Notes: generated from the letters alone by a model not told the origin. A stretch of 64,000 nucleotides of DNA from CAIVVT01 sp963823095 (GCA_963823095.1 CAWGKI010000049.1:124001-188000); one strand, 5' to 3'. Positions 38,016 to 48,024 are shown, counted from the first letter of the stretch. A program made the numbers and translations.

Positions 38016-40076
38016 GTGAGTGACCTTGTCACGACTCGTTGCCAGGACCATGTCCTGGTCGTCACCATCGACAATCCGCCCGTGAACGCGCTGTCCGCCG
38101 GCGTGGCCGAGGGCGTTGCCGCCGCAGTCCAGGCCGCCCAGACGGACGATTCGGTGAATGCCATCGTCGTCCTGGGGGCGGGGACAACGTTCGTGGCCGG
38201 CGCCGACATCCGGGAATTCGGCCGCATCGTTTCGGGCGAGCGCCCGATGATCAATCTGAGTCCGCTCTTCTGCGAGATCGAGTCCTCGCTCAAGCCGGTC
38301 GTCATGGCCCTCCACGGCAACGTTCTGGGCGGCGGACTCGAACTCGCCATGGCCGGCCACTATCGAATCGCCGCTCCAACGACGAAGCTAGGCCAGCCCG
38401 AAGTGAAGTTGGGACTCATTCCTGGCGCGGGCGGAACGCAACGTTTGCCCCGCCTGGTGGGGACCGAGGCCGCGCTCGAAATGTGCGTTTTCGGCGAACC
38501 GATCGGCGCCAAACGGGCGCACGAGCTGGGGCTGATCGATTCCGTAGTGGAGGGCGACCTCGTCGAGGCCGCGCGTGCATTTCTGCTGGATTCGCCTCTG
38601 CCCCGCCGTACCCGCGACCAGACGGACAATCTAATCAGCCCGGATCAGGCGCAGGCGCTCGCAGTGCGGGCGAAGCTGGAGGTCAGCCGCAGATTTCGCC
38701 AGCAGACCGCTCCGCTGGCTGCTGCCGACGCCGTCTGCGCCGCGGACTCGCTGCCCTTCGAGGAAGGGCTCGCGCTGGAAGCCCAGCTATTCGCCGAGTG
38801 CCTGTACGGCGAGCAGTCGCGCGCGCTGATCCACGCCTTTCTCGGCGAGCGCGCGGTGTCTCGCATTCCTGACCTGTCCAAGGAAATCCGGCCGCTCGAC
38901 ATCGGACTCGCCGGGGTGCTGGGCTCGGGCACTATGGGTTCGGGCATCGCGCAATGCTACGCCACCGCCGGGATTCGGGTCCTGCTCAGGGATTCGGATC
39001 CCGACGCGTTGGAACGAGGGATGACCGGCATTCGCGCCGCTTTCCAGAGCCAGGTTGACAAGGGTCGGATCTCGCAGGAAGACGCGGAGAAGCGTCTCGC
39101 GCTGATCACCCCCGTAACGGACTGGGACGGTTTCGAACGCTGCGACCTCATCATTGAAGCCGTCTTCGAGGATTTCGAGCTGAAGAAGCGAGTGTTCGCC
39201 GAGATGGACGCGATTGCGCGGCCCGGCGCCATTCTTGCGAGCAACACCTCGACGCTCGATGTCGATGCACTGGCTCATTGCACGCGGCGTCCGGGACGCG
39301 TGGCCGGGCACCACTTCTTCAGTCCCGCGCCGGTGATGAAGCTGTTGGAGGTCGTACGCGGCGCTGCCACGGACGCAGAGGTTCTGGCCACTTCCATGGC
39401 TCTCGCTCGCCGCCTGAACAAAACGGCCGTGGTTTCGCGCAACGTGTTCGGCTTTATCGGCAACCGCATGTTCGGTCCGTACCGGGCGCAAGCGGTGGCC
39501 ATCGCCGAGGAGGGCGCCGCGCCGTGGGAGGTGGACCAGGCGCTAGTTGATTGGGGCATGGCCATGGGGCCGCTCGCCGTGGGCGATCTCTCCGGACTCG
39601 ACGTCTTCTGGCGCGTGAAGAAGATGGAGCTGCAGGTTGGAATCCTGCATCTGGACGCCGAAAACTTTGAGGACCGCCTTGTCGGGCAGGGACGTCTCGG
39701 ACAGAAGACCGGCGCCGGTTGGCATCTCTACGGAGATGGCCGCAAATTGTCGCCCGATCATGACGTGGAAGCGCAGTTGCGTTTGTACGCCGCCGAAATG
39801 GCCATCCCGCAACGCAAATTCACTCCGGACCAGATCGCGGAGCGCTGCCTGGACGCAATGATGAACGAAGGCGCTCGGTTGCTTCAGGAGGGTGTTGCGT
39901 TGCGCGACGTGGACGTGGACATCGTCTACCTGCTCGGCTACGGCTTCCCCGCCTGGCGCGGCGGACCGATGTTCTACGCATCGCGGGTGGGCAAGCGAAA
40001 CATCTACGAGCGCTTGCTGAGCCGATACGAAGAGCGAGGGCCATTCTGGAAGCCGTCCGAGTGGTGGCTGTCCTGA
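38016..40076 (+). CDS. Enoyl-CoA hydratase / 3-hydroxyacyl-CoA dehydrogenase (FadB-like)
   Basis: A GTG start at 38016 with GGAGG ten bases upstream gives 686 residues. Residues 1-190 are crotonase: GAGTTFVAGADIREFG, GNVLGGGLELAMAGHY and PGAGGTQRLPRL. The middle is the NAD-binding dehydrogenase (VLGSGTMGSGIAQCYATAG, near 305), with ASNTSTLDVDAL and AGHHFFSPAPVMKLLEVV. The C-terminal 3HCDH domains follow, with FVGNR-like FGFIGNRMFGPY and YGFPAWRGGPMFYA. It catalyses two successive steps of beta-oxidation. A thiolase partner is not adjacent. The longer frame upstream is repeat sequence. Confidence 0.95.
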   Translation: MSDLVTTRCQDHVLVVTIDNPPVNALSAGVAEGVAAAVQAAQTDDSVNAIVVLGAGTTFVAGADIREFGRIVSGERPMINLSPLFCEIESSLKPVVMALHGNVLGGGLELAMAGHYRIAAPTTKLGQPEVKLGLIPGAGGTQRLPRLVGTEAALEMCVFGEPIGAKRAHELGLIDSVVEGDLVEAARAFLLDSPLPRRTRDQTDNLISPDQAQALAVRAKLEVSRRFRQQTAPLAAADAVCAADSLPFEEGLALEAQLFAECLYGEQSRALIHAFLGERAVSRIPDLSKEIRPLDIGLAGVLGSGTMGSGIAQCYATAGIRVLLRDSDPDALERGMTGIRAAFQSQVDKGRISQEDAEKRLALITPVTDWDGFERCDLIIEAVFEDFELKKRVFAEMDAIARPGAILASNTSTLDVDALAHCTRRPGRVAGHHFFSPAPVMKLLEVVRGAATDAEVLATSMALARRLNKTAVVSRNVFGFIGNRMFGPYRAQAVAIAEEGAAPWEVDQALVDWGMAMGPLAVGDLSGLDVFWRVKKMELQVGILHLDAENFEDRLVGQGRLGQKTGAGWHLYGDGRKLSPDHDVEAQLRLYAAEMAIPQRKFTPDQIAERCLDAMMNEGARLLQEGVALRDVDVDIVYLLGYGFPAWRGGPMFYASRVGKRNIYERLLSRYEERGPFWKPSEWWLS

Positions 40077-40094
40077 CGCACCGGCACAAAGGAT

Positions 40095-41405
40095 CTAATC
40101 CACTTCAATCGGGAGGTGTGCCGCCGGCTCTTCCGCTCCGCGAGCGGGACCCGCTCGCAGACGCCGGTCGAGCTGCGCGACATCCAGATCGCCTGTCCAG
40201 CGCGCCACCACCAGGGAAGCGACGCCGTTCCCGATGACGTTCGTTAGCGCTCGCGCCTCGGACATGAACCGGTCGATTCCCAGAATCAAAGCCAGTCCGC
40301 CCACCGGCACGTTGCCCACGGCGGACAGCGTCGCAGCCAGGATGACGAACCCGCTGCCCGTGACGCCCGCCGCGCCTTTGGAAGTCAACAGCAGCACGGC
40401 GAGCAGCGTCAATTGCTGAGTCAGCGTCATCGCCGTGTTTGTCGCCTGGGCGATAAACACGGCCGCCATGGTGAGATAGATGGAGGTCCCATCGAGATTG
40501 AACGAGTAGCCTGTCGGGATCACCAGTCCGACGGTGGCTCGTCCCGCCCCCAGGCTCTCCATCTTGGCCATCATGCGCGGCAGCGCTGCTTCGGACGAAG
40601 ACGTTCCCAGCACGATCAACAGCTCTTCGCCGATGTAACGCAGGTAGCGGAAGATGCTGAAGCCGTGCAGCCTGGCGACCAGCCCGAGTATGCCGAAGAT
40701 GAAGGCCAGGCATGTGAGATAGAAGGTCCCCATCAGCTTGGCGAGAGAAAGCAGGCTGTGCAGACCGTAGGCACCCACCGTGAATGCCATCGCTCCGAAG
40801 GCTCCGATCGGCGCCGCGTACATGATCATTTTCACGATGGCAAAGAGGATCTCGGAAAACTTCTCGATGCCCCGGAAGATCAGGTTCCGCCTCGCTCCTA
40901 GTTTCTGGAGCGCGACGCCAAACAACACGGCGAGCACCAACACCTGCAGCACCTCGCCTTTGGCAAATGCGTCGAAGAATGTGGATGGAATAATGCCCAG
41001 GAAGAAGTCTTTCGTGCTCTGCAGCTTCCCTGGTCCGGCATAAGCCGAGACCGCGCCCAGGTCGAGGTTGCGCACGTCGACGTTCATCCCCGCGCCGGGG
41101 CGGATCACGTTGACGATGCAAAGACCGAGGACCAGCGCGAGCGTGCTGAGCACCTCGAAGTAGAGCAGCGCAAGCCCGCCGGTCCTGCCCACCTTCTTCA
41201 AGTCTTCGGTCCCCGCGATGCCGAGCACGACGGTGCAGAAGATGATCGGCGCGATGATCATCTTGATCAGCTTGATGAAGCCGTCGCCCAAGGGCTTCAT
41301 CGCCGCCCCAGTCGCAGGCGCGAATACGCCGAGCAAGACTCCGGCGGCGATCGCCAGCAGCACCTGGCCGTAGAGAGAGCCGAAGATCGAGCGGAAGGAT
41401 TTCAT
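40095..41405 (-). CDS. Dicarboxylate/amino acid:cation symporter (DctA-like)
   Basis: The 436-residue product (ATG 41403-41405; a GTG at 41444 is an alternative) has the DAACS fold: eight TM helices and the two re-entrant loops with TSSSEAALPRMM, PTGYSFNLDGTSIY, SKGAAGVTGSGFVILA and DRFMSEARALTNVIGNGVAS. The ligand-binding Asp/Asn-rich segment is present. It imports C4-dicarboxylates or acidic amino acids with protons or sodium. It lies 40 bases downstream of the GH74 stop and may be expressed with it. Confidence 0.93.
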   Translation of the reverse strand: MKSFRSIFGSLYGQVLLAIAAGVLLGVFAPATGAAMKPLGDGFIKLIKMIIAPIIFCTVVLGIAGTEDLKKVGRTGGLALLYFEVLSTLALVLGLCIVNVIRPGAGMNVDVRNLDLGAVSAYAGPGKLQSTKDFFLGIIPSTFFDAFAKGEVLQVLVLAVLFGVALQKLGARRNLIFRGIEKFSEILFAIVKMIMYAAPIGAFGAMAFTVGAYGLHSLLSLAKLMGTFYLTCLAFIFGILGLVARLHGFSIFRYLRYIGEELLIVLGTSSSEAALPRMMAKMESLGAGRATVGLVIPTGYSFNLDGTSIYLTMAAVFIAQATNTAMTLTQQLTLLAVLLLTSKGAAGVTGSGFVILAATLSAVGNVPVGGLALILGIDRFMSEARALTNVIGNGVASLVVARWTGDLDVAQLDRRLRAGPARGAEEPAAHLPIEVD

Positions 41406-41445
41406 GGCCGGACGAGAATTGCTTTGCCCATATCGGATCACCAAC

Positions 41446-43731
41446 CTATTTGCCGGACTTCACAGGGTCTCCGTAAACGGTCCCGCGTCCATGCGTGCCC
41501 ACGTAAACACGTCCATACTGCTTCGGATCGCCAGTGATATGCAGCAACAGCCCCCATTGGTGCTGGTCGTCGTTGATTCTCACCCAGCTTCGCGCCGCGT
41601 CGTCGGAGCGGAAGATGCCGCGTTGGCCGTTGACGACACCGATCAGATAGAGGGCCGGGGAATCGGCGTCGGGAGCCGCTTTTCCGAAACCGAAAGCATG
41701 AATCTCCTGAACGCCATCCAGCCGTGAGAATGCAGCGCCGGAGTTGCCGGAGTGGTAGAGCCCGTTGAAGGCTGCCAGCCACAGGTCGCCTTCTCTTCCA
41801 GGCGTAGCGTAAATGCGGTCCTGGCCGCCACGGCCGTCTCCACGATTACCCCGCTTGGGCAGGCCGTCGGGTAAGGTCAAAGCCTGCTCGGTGAACGTCG
41901 CGGCGCCATCCGCGCTCACGAAGAGCTTCCCATCGAACAGCGCGAGCGCGTAGAACTTGTTCGGGTTCACTCGGTCGGCGATGACGCGCGTGTTGCGGGG
42001 AATGCCTTGCGTTTGTGCCCACGTCGCACCGCGGTCGCGCGTGTAGCCGACTTCGCTTCCTTGTGGCGTCCAGACCCACGTTGTCCCATCGGATGAAACG
42101 GCGATGTGCCCGAGAGTGCTGTTCGGCTTGGGAGTCGAGGCCGTCGCCTGCCAGGTCTTACCGCTGTCCAGCGAATAGCCGATGTTGCCGCCGGGATGAT
42201 GCCCGGAGGCCCGGCCCACGCGCACGATGATCTCGGGCTTGTTTTCGGCGCATGCCACGCCGTTGGTGTTGCCGAACAGCGGCGGTTCGGGGCTGCCCTC
42301 TGGACTGGGTTTGTCGAGGTTCCAATGCACGAATCCGCTGTAATCCCCGATCGCCGAAATCAGGTGCGCGCCCTTGGGCGGGCTGAGCAATTCGAGCGCA
42401 ACGGTCTCCTCGATACCCGTGCTCATTACGCTCCACTTGGTCGGCTTGCCGGCATCCATGGCGGTCAGATTGAATGTCTCCCACCCGCCGTAGCCCGTGG
42501 TGAACATCGCGTGAGCGGGATTGGCCGGATCGATCTCGATATCGAACAGCCAGTGGATGGGCGTGCGCAGGACGTACGGCGCGAGCGATGCGTCGAACGT
42601 TCCGCCGCTGCCGAATACGGGCTTCCAACTCTTGCCGCCATCCGTGCTGCGGAAAATGTCGTCCTCTCCGCCCGCGCCGTTGGCGCGGTTGAACGAACTG
42701 GCGATCACCACGCTCGGATTGTGCGCGTCCACGGACACGGCCGCGTAGCCGAATTTCTTGTTGGCCTCGGGGTTGGGTTTTTCGGGCGTGATTTCCGTCC
42801 ACTCGCCGCTCTTGGTGTTCAGCTTCCACACGCCGCCGTCGTTCATCCGCATGGGGCCGGGATCTGTCCCATAAGAAACGTAGAGCACACCATTGGAGGC
42901 GAGCACGGCGTGATTGGGACGGTATTGCGTGGGCTGGCCCGCTACTGGTTGCCAGCTCTTGCCGCCGTCCGTCGAGCGGTACAAATTCTCCCGCCCCATC
43001 AGAGACGCGCCGACGTAGATGGTCGAACTCGCTTTGCCCTTCGAACCGCTCTTTGGATCGAAGACCGCGAAGACGATGCCGCTGCCGCGGCTGCGCCTGT
43101 TGCCCGCGCCTCCGGCGGGCGGGGCTTCGGTGACATCGGGGAAGCTCTCCACTTTGTTCCAGGTCGCGCCCCGGTCCGTGCTGGTCCACAAGCCCGCCTG
43201 CCGCGTGCCGAGGAACAGAATCCGCCCATCGTTGGGATCCACCGCCATGCGCTCGCCGTTGCCGCGGCCGTTCTCATTGCCTCCGAATTTGAAGGGGACG
43301 TTCGTGCGTTCGAAGGTCTTGCCGCGATCGCTGGAGCGCAGGATCGCACCGTTAGGCGTGCCGGGGTTTGTGTACGTGCCGCAGGCCAGGTAGACGCGAT
43401 TGGGATCGGAGGCATCGAGCGCGATGCTCTCGACGCCCATCAGGTTCAGGTCCTCGTAGGAGAGCCAGTCGAGCAACGGCTCCCAACGGTGGATCCGCGG
43501 GTTCCAGCGATAGGCCCCGCCCATGTCGGTGCGCGCGTAGCGCACGTCCTTCGAGGAGGGATGAAAGACGATGCCATCGACAAATCCGCCGCCGACCATC
43601 TGCACGCTTTTCCAGGTGTAAGGAACCGAGCGCGGCTTCGCACCAGCACTCTGAGCCAGCGCCAGAGAGGTGAAGAGACCGCAGGAGAGCAGCGCGGCGC
43701 AGGCAATCAGTGGGATTCGATGCGTGTTCAT
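41446..43731 (-). CDS. GH74-type xyloglucanase with beta-propeller repeats
   Basis: The ATG at 43729-43731 gives a signal peptide (ALLSCGLFTSLALAQ) and 761 residues. The N-terminal block WKSVQMVGGGFVDGIVFHP, then ARTDMGGAYRW (D69, a likely catalytic residue) and WEPLLDWLSYEDLNLMGVES is characteristic of GH74. A second Asp lies in IGDYSGFVHWN. Asp-box motifs such as SSDRGKTF, STDRGATW and STDGGKSW repeat through both seven-bladed propellers. GH74 enzymes cut the beta-1,4-glucan backbone of xyloglucan outside the cell. Close relatives on other glucans exist. Confidence 0.92.
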   Translation of the reverse strand: MNTHRIPLIACAALLSCGLFTSLALAQSAGAKPRSVPYTWKSVQMVGGGFVDGIVFHPSSKDVRYARTDMGGAYRWNPRIHRWEPLLDWLSYEDLNLMGVESIALDASDPNRVYLACGTYTNPGTPNGAILRSSDRGKTFERTNVPFKFGGNENGRGNGERMAVDPNDGRILFLGTRQAGLWTSTDRGATWNKVESFPDVTEAPPAGGAGNRRSRGSGIVFAVFDPKSGSKGKASSTIYVGASLMGRENLYRSTDGGKSWQPVAGQPTQYRPNHAVLASNGVLYVSYGTDPGPMRMNDGGVWKLNTKSGEWTEITPEKPNPEANKKFGYAAVSVDAHNPSVVIASSFNRANGAGGEDDIFRSTDGGKSWKPVFGSGGTFDASLAPYVLRTPIHWLFDIEIDPANPAHAMFTTGYGGWETFNLTAMDAGKPTKWSVMSTGIEETVALELLSPPKGAHLISAIGDYSGFVHWNLDKPSPEGSPEPPLFGNTNGVACAENKPEIIVRVGRASGHHPGGNIGYSLDSGKTWQATASTPKPNSTLGHIAVSSDGTTWVWTPQGSEVGYTRDRGATWAQTQGIPRNTRVIADRVNPNKFYALALFDGKLFVSADGAATFTEQALTLPDGLPKRGNRGDGRGGQDRIYATPGREGDLWLAAFNGLYHSGNSGAAFSRLDGVQEIHAFGFGKAAPDADSPALYLIGVVNGQRGIFRSDDAARSWVRINDDQHQWGLLLHITGDPKQYGRVYVGTHGRGTVYGDPVKSGK

Positions 43732-43824
43732 GGGAGCTAGTTGGCGACCGATCCGGAGACGCACACATCCTATCATCGCGAACGAAAGACAGCCGTTTCA
43801 AGGGACGTCCTCTGCACTTTTATC

Positions 43825-43852
43825 TTTACATTGCAAAGTACTCTGCTAATCT
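43825..43852 (+). promoter_or_regulatory. Possible promoter of the ankyrin lipoprotein gene
   Basis: TTTACA (43825-43830) and TAATCT (43847-43852) are spaced by 16 bases, just before the ATG at 43861. The leader would be very short. Confidence 0.35.
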
Positions 43853-43860
43853 GATCTCGT

Positions 43861-44331
43861 ATGAGACGCCTCGTCCTGTTCGAGATTCTCCTCTCCTTCG
43901 CCGGCTGCACGCTGGTCCCGCCGTCGCCTCTGGCCAGCGCCGCCCGCGTGGGAGATCTTGCTGGAATCCGGCGCCTGGTCAAAGAGGGCGCCGACTTGAA
44001 CGAACCCTCCGGCGTAAACGGATGGACGCCGTTGCACCATGCCATTCACAAGAATCAGATCGGGTCCGTCAGAGTGCTGCTCGAGCTGGGCGCGGACGTG
44101 AACGCTCGCGTTCCGCACAGCGTCACGCCGCTGATGATGGCCGCCGGTTACGGATACGACCCCATCGTGCGCCTCCTGCTCGAGCACAACGCCGATCCGA
44201 CCATCAAGGACGTTCACGGCGAGACCGCGATAGACTACGCCAGGCACGGCGTAACGGACATCGACCGCTGGACCTGGCCTTCGCGCCAGACGGCCTGTAT
44301 GCAACTGCTGCAAGCGGCCGTCAAGCATTGA
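43861..44331 (+). CDS. Ankyrin-repeat lipoprotein
   Basis: The 156-residue product has a lipoprotein signal with lipobox LSFAGC (C16), then three to four ankyrin repeats: ASAARVGDLAGIRRLVKEGA, NGWTPLHHAIHKNQIGSVRV, SVTPLMMAAGYGYDPIVRLL and HGETAIDYARHG. Ankyrin arrays bind proteins; here the protein is probably tethered to a membrane on the periplasmic side. It is divergent from the GH74 gene. No specific partner can be named. Confidence 0.88.
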   Translation: MRRLVLFEILLSFAGCTLVPPSPLASAARVGDLAGIRRLVKEGADLNEPSGVNGWTPLHHAIHKNQIGSVRVLLELGADVNARVPHSVTPLMMAAGYGYDPIVRLLLEHNADPTIKDVHGETAIDYARHGVTDIDRWTWPSRQTACMQLLQAAVKH

Positions 44332-44405
44332 TTGCGTTCGCCACAGGTCTCATCATGACCGGCTGACCGTGCACTCCCAACGATGACGATCGACCACTCG
44401 CTCAC

Positions 44406-44496
44406 CAGCACCGAACCGCGAACGAAGAGAGCGGCCAATACCGGAGAGCGAGGGACGCGCCCGATGGCCGCTCTCCTCGTTCGCGGTTCGGTGCTG
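44406..44496. repeat. Inverted repeat, family D
   Basis: The arms 44406-44437 (CAGCACCGAACCGCGAACGA, then AGAGAGCGGCCA) and 44465-44496 are reverse complements with about 27 bases between. It is the second copy of the 10438-10584 element, with a shorter centre. Confidence 0.8.
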
Positions 44497-44610
44497 TCAA
44501 CAACTCGGAGCGCAAGCGCCGCATAATCAACAGCCTGATTTTCTTGGAAACGGCAAACGGCCGCCGGCCCCGGGATTGGCATAGAATGGCCTTTCCCGGG
44601 GGAGCACCAA

Positions 44611-45921
44611 ATGACTCGACGCGATGCCGTGAAACTCACCTTGGCCGGAGCGGCCGCCGCCCGCTCGGCCTTTTCATTCGAAGACGCCTACCAGCCCGCC
44701 GCTTCCAACCTGCAAGCGCGCGAATGGTTCCAGGATGCGAAGTTCGGCCTTTTCATCCACTGGGGCGTCTATTCCGTCCTCGGGCGGGGCGAGTGGGTGA
44801 TGAACAACGAGAAGATCCCCATCGTCGAGTACGAAAAGCTCGCGCCGAAATTCAACCCCGTCAAGTTCGACGCCGCGCAGTGGGTCTCAATGGCGAAAGC
44901 CGCCGGCCAGCGCTACATCACCATCACCAGTAAGCATCACGACGGCTTTGCGATGTTCGGAACCAAACAGAACAAGTGGAACATCGTGGATGCGACGCCT
45001 TACGCGAAGGACGTGTTGAAGCCGCTGAGCGAGGAGTGCCGCTCGCAGGGCGTGAAGCTGTTTTTCTATCACTCTCACCTTGACTGGCATCACCCAGACT
45101 ATTTCCCGCGCGGCATGACGGGCAAGACGGCCGGCCGGCCGGAGTCCGGCGACTTCAATAAATATCTCGACTTCATGGACGCCCAGCTGAGCGAGCTGCT
45201 GACCGGCTACGGCGAAGTGGCCGGCATCTGGTTCGACGGCATCTGGGACAAGCGCGGAGCCGATTGGCGGCTGCGCCGGACCTACGATCTGATTCATCGC
45301 CATCAGCCACAGGCGCTCGTCGGCAACAACCACCACCTGGCGCCTTTCGAGGGCGAAGACTTCCAGATGTTCGAAAAGGATTTGCCCGGCGAAAACAAGA
45401 CCGGCTTCAGCGGCGATTCCAAGATTGGGCGGTTGCCGCTCGAAACTTGCGAAACCATCAATGGCGCTTGGGGTTATAACGCCGGCGACAAGAATCTGAA
45501 GAGCACGAAGGCGCTGCTGCATTATCTGATCAACTCTGCCGGCCGGAATGCGAACTTCCTGCTCAACATCGGTCCAAAGCCCGATGGCACGGTGCAGGAC
45601 GATTTCGTCACGCGCCTGAAGGAAATGGGCGCATGGCTCTCTAAGAATGGCGAGAGTATCTACGGCACTCGCGGCGGGCCCATCCGTCCTCGTCCTTGGG
45701 GCGTGACCACGCAGAAGGGCTCCACCGTCTACGCGCACATTCTCGATTGGCCCGACCCGGTGCTGCCGATCCCGCGCCAGCCCAAGGCAATCAAGAGCGC
45801 GAAGCTGCTCGGTTCGGGAGAGAAGGTCACCGTGACGAACTGGGGCGACCAACTTCTGTTAGGGCTGCCGAAGCAGGCCCGCGACGAGATCGACACAGTG
45901 GTCGTGTTGGAGACGGCCTGA
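44611..45921 (+). CDS. Alpha-L-fucosidase, GH29
   Basis: The 436-residue product has an RR-containing signal peptide, then the GH29 barrel: REWFQDAKFGLFIHWGVYS (residues 37-55), ITSKHHDGFAMF, FYHSHLDWHHPDY and the catalytic nucleophile D209 in AGIWFDGIWD. ETINGAWGYN and NFLLNIGPKPDG complete the active-site face. It removes alpha-linked L-fucose from glycans after export. It lies near the GH74 and esterase genes. The C-terminal beta-sandwich is short. Confidence 0.94.
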   Translation: MTRRDAVKLTLAGAAAARSAFSFEDAYQPAASNLQAREWFQDAKFGLFIHWGVYSVLGRGEWVMNNEKIPIVEYEKLAPKFNPVKFDAAQWVSMAKAAGQRYITITSKHHDGFAMFGTKQNKWNIVDATPYAKDVLKPLSEECRSQGVKLFFYHSHLDWHHPDYFPRGMTGKTAGRPESGDFNKYLDFMDAQLSELLTGYGEVAGIWFDGIWDKRGADWRLRRTYDLIHRHQPQALVGNNHHLAPFEGEDFQMFEKDLPGENKTGFSGDSKIGRLPLETCETINGAWGYNAGDKNLKSTKALLHYLINSAGRNANFLLNIGPKPDGTVQDDFVTRLKEMGAWLSKNGESIYGTRGGPIRPRPWGVTTQKGSTVYAHILDWPDPVLPIPRQPKAIKSAKLLGSGEKVTVTNWGDQLLLGLPKQARDEIDTVVVLETA

Positions 45922-46012
45922 AGCGGAGATCTCCTCGGCTTCCTTTCAATTCGAAATGTGGGGACGATTCTCGCTCCGACCGGAGTGGGGCGTTGGCGGT
46001 CCGGCCCGACAA

Positions 46013-47427
46013 TTACTTCGCTGGCGGTGTTTCCTGTAGCGGCGGACGGTAGATGCGAATGGCTTCAATCTGCGGTGTCTCCCACGTCTCCTTGGTAAGC
46101 ACGAGTTTGTGTTTGCCGTTCGTGAGCCCCTGAGCCACGGTGAGCGGATACTCGCGCGTCGCGTCGTCGCGCCGCTGGGATTCGTAGATGTCTTGAAAGA
46201 GCGGTACCACCTGCCAAGATGTCTCCGCGCCCACCGGAGTCAATACCTTCGCATAATCGAAGGCGCGTTGGAGGTGCCAGTCTTCGGGTTCCAGCACCAC
46301 GCGGCCGGACTTCGAGACAAACCGTTCCGTGCTGACGCCAGCTCCATCCGGCCCCGTCTTCGAACCTCGCACTTCAAACCGCACGGCCTTATTGCCCGCG
46401 TCCGTCGCGGTGATCTTGAGGAACCACTCTTCAAGCTTGTAATGGCGCGTTCGCGCCAACGTGGATGACAAAGGGCCAGTCGGCGCCGGCGAGGTCGGAC
46501 TGCCTTGTGACGGCGTAAAGCTCCCTAAACTCGCTGGGGCGTCTTGCCGTCGATTCGGATGGAAGCGCGGGCGTAGGGCTGCCGCCCTTCTCTCGACGAC
46601 ATCAAGTCCACGCGATTGCCTTCGAATTCCACTTCCATCCGCCCGTCTTTCCACTCGACGTCCTTGCCCACCACCAGGTCGCGCACCCATCCGCGCCAGC
46701 CCGTGTCCGGCAGGCTCGGGTCATACCGCAGATGAGGCTTCACGAGTTCCGTCAAAAGGAATTCACCCTGCGCGTTCATGTGGGTTCCGTCGCTGAGCAG
46801 CTCGGCCGGCCGTAGCTTGTTCGACGTCAAATAATTAAGCCAGGGTTTGCGGACGTCCATGTACTCCAGGCCGTACCGCGCGCTGAGGTCGCGGAGCCAC
46901 TCGAAACAATGCTTGTCATGCCAGGCGTTCCGCTTGACTTCCGCCTCCGGGGACGGTTTGCCCTCTTCCGGCAGCCACGTGTAGTAGTCGCTTTGAATGG
47001 CGATTTCGGCCGTCGTCCGGGAGCGGATCTGACGAATCATCCACTCGTAATCGGGTTCGCCGCCATAGTCGTGGAAGATCACGAGGTCGGGGTACCAGGC
47101 GATCAAGTCGCTCTCGATGGTCCGTCTGAGCAGCGGGCTGGCGAACCCGCCGAGCGCCCGGTTGACGACCACCAGATCGGCCAGCGGGTAGCGCTGCCGC
47201 AGGTCGGCGGCCACCGCGCGCCACCAGCCTTGCTTGGTGATCGACTGGCCATAGAACATCACCCGGACCGTGTTGCGCTTGACGGCGGTAGAGTTGGCGA
47301 GCAACGACATGGTGCGCTGCACGCCGGCCCCGAAGGTGCGCGTGTCCAGCGGCTCCGGAGGCGGGTATGGCGCCGCCGCGGCCGCCGTGAGAATGAGTGC
47401 GAGAAGCACGGGACGTCGAGAGGCCAA
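46013..47427 (-). pseudogene. SGNH/GDSL-type esterase, two frameshifts
   Basis: A TTG at 47425-47427, six bases after AAAGGAG, gives a signal peptide. The first frame reads VRVMFYGQSITKQGWWRAVA, with Gln in place of Asp in the GDS motif, and LLSDGTHMNAQGEF with the Asp-His pair. It stops early at about 46525. Removing one C at 46536-46539 continues as SEFRELYAVTRQSDLAG. Removing another base at 46444-46446 continues as YKLEEWFLKITATDAGNK to the stop at 46013. The corrected product is about 470 residues: an SGNH hydrolase plus a C-terminal beta domain. It may deacetylate a plant polysaccharide. Confidence 0.85.
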
Positions 47428-47539
47428 AGCAGCTCCTTTGAAGACGGCGGTCAGATCAATTTCCGAGCGGGCTCCGTGTGCCAACAGACTATCACCGGAT
47501 AGCAGCGATTGAGCCCTGCCTTCAGCACAGATTCAGACC

Positions 47540-47569
47540 TTGATATTCGTTTTTCATCCCTGTTACGAT
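47540..47569 (+). promoter_or_regulatory. Possible promoter of the hemerythrin gene
   Basis: TTGATA (47540-47545) and TACGAT (47564-47569) are 18 bases apart and about 33 bases before the ATG at 47602. They lie in a locally AT-richer stretch. Confidence 0.45.
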
Positions 47570-47601
47570 AATCTGACTGAATCTGGACGAAAAACAGGCA
47601 A

Positions 47602-48024
47602 ATGACGCCGAATGCGCGACTGATGCGATGGCTTGATCTCTACTCGATCGGGATAGAGAAAGTAGACCGTCAACACGAAAATCTGACGGACTTGCTGAAC
47701 TGTCTCAATGAGGCCTGGCGCTCCGGCAAAGGTCAGGACGTACTTCTGTTCCGGCTGGACCAGTTTCTCGATGCCGTTGGCGCCCACTTCCGGGACGAAG
47801 AGCAACTCATGCTTGAGAAGAGGTATCCGGATCTCGACCTGCACAAGGCCGAGCACGACTTCCTGCTCGAACAGGTACTGCAATTCCGGACCCAGTTCGC
47901 CGCCAGCGAAGCCGAGTTGACCGAATCGATGCTCGACTTCTTCCGCGATTGGCTGCGCGACCACATCCTGATCTCAGACCGGCGCCTCGGGCGCTTCGTG
48001 CGGGGTGAGGCCAAGCCGAAATAG
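47602..48024 (+). CDS. Bacteriohemerythrin
   Basis: The 140-residue product carries all iron ligands of the hemerythrin fold: H25 (DRQHEN), H62 and E66 (HFRDEE), H81 and H85 (HKAEH), H121 and D126 (RDHILISD). The four-helix bundle binds a di-iron centre that reversibly holds oxygen, in sensing, storage or delivery. It is a stand-alone domain without a signalling partner. It appears monocistronic with its own promoter. Confidence 0.95.
   Translation: MTPNARLMRWLDLYSIGIEKVDRQHENLTDLLNCLNEAWRSGKGQDVLLFRLDQFLDAVGAHFRDEEQLMLEKRYPDLDLHKAEHDFLLEQVLQFRTQFAASEAELTESMLDFFRDWLRDHILISDRRLGRFVRGEAKPK

Noticed and set aside
42106..43740. A 544-codon open frame antisense to the GH74 gene
   Set aside because: Same cause: the other strand has a signal peptide, Asp-box motifs and GH74 blocks. 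The antisense product has no domain.
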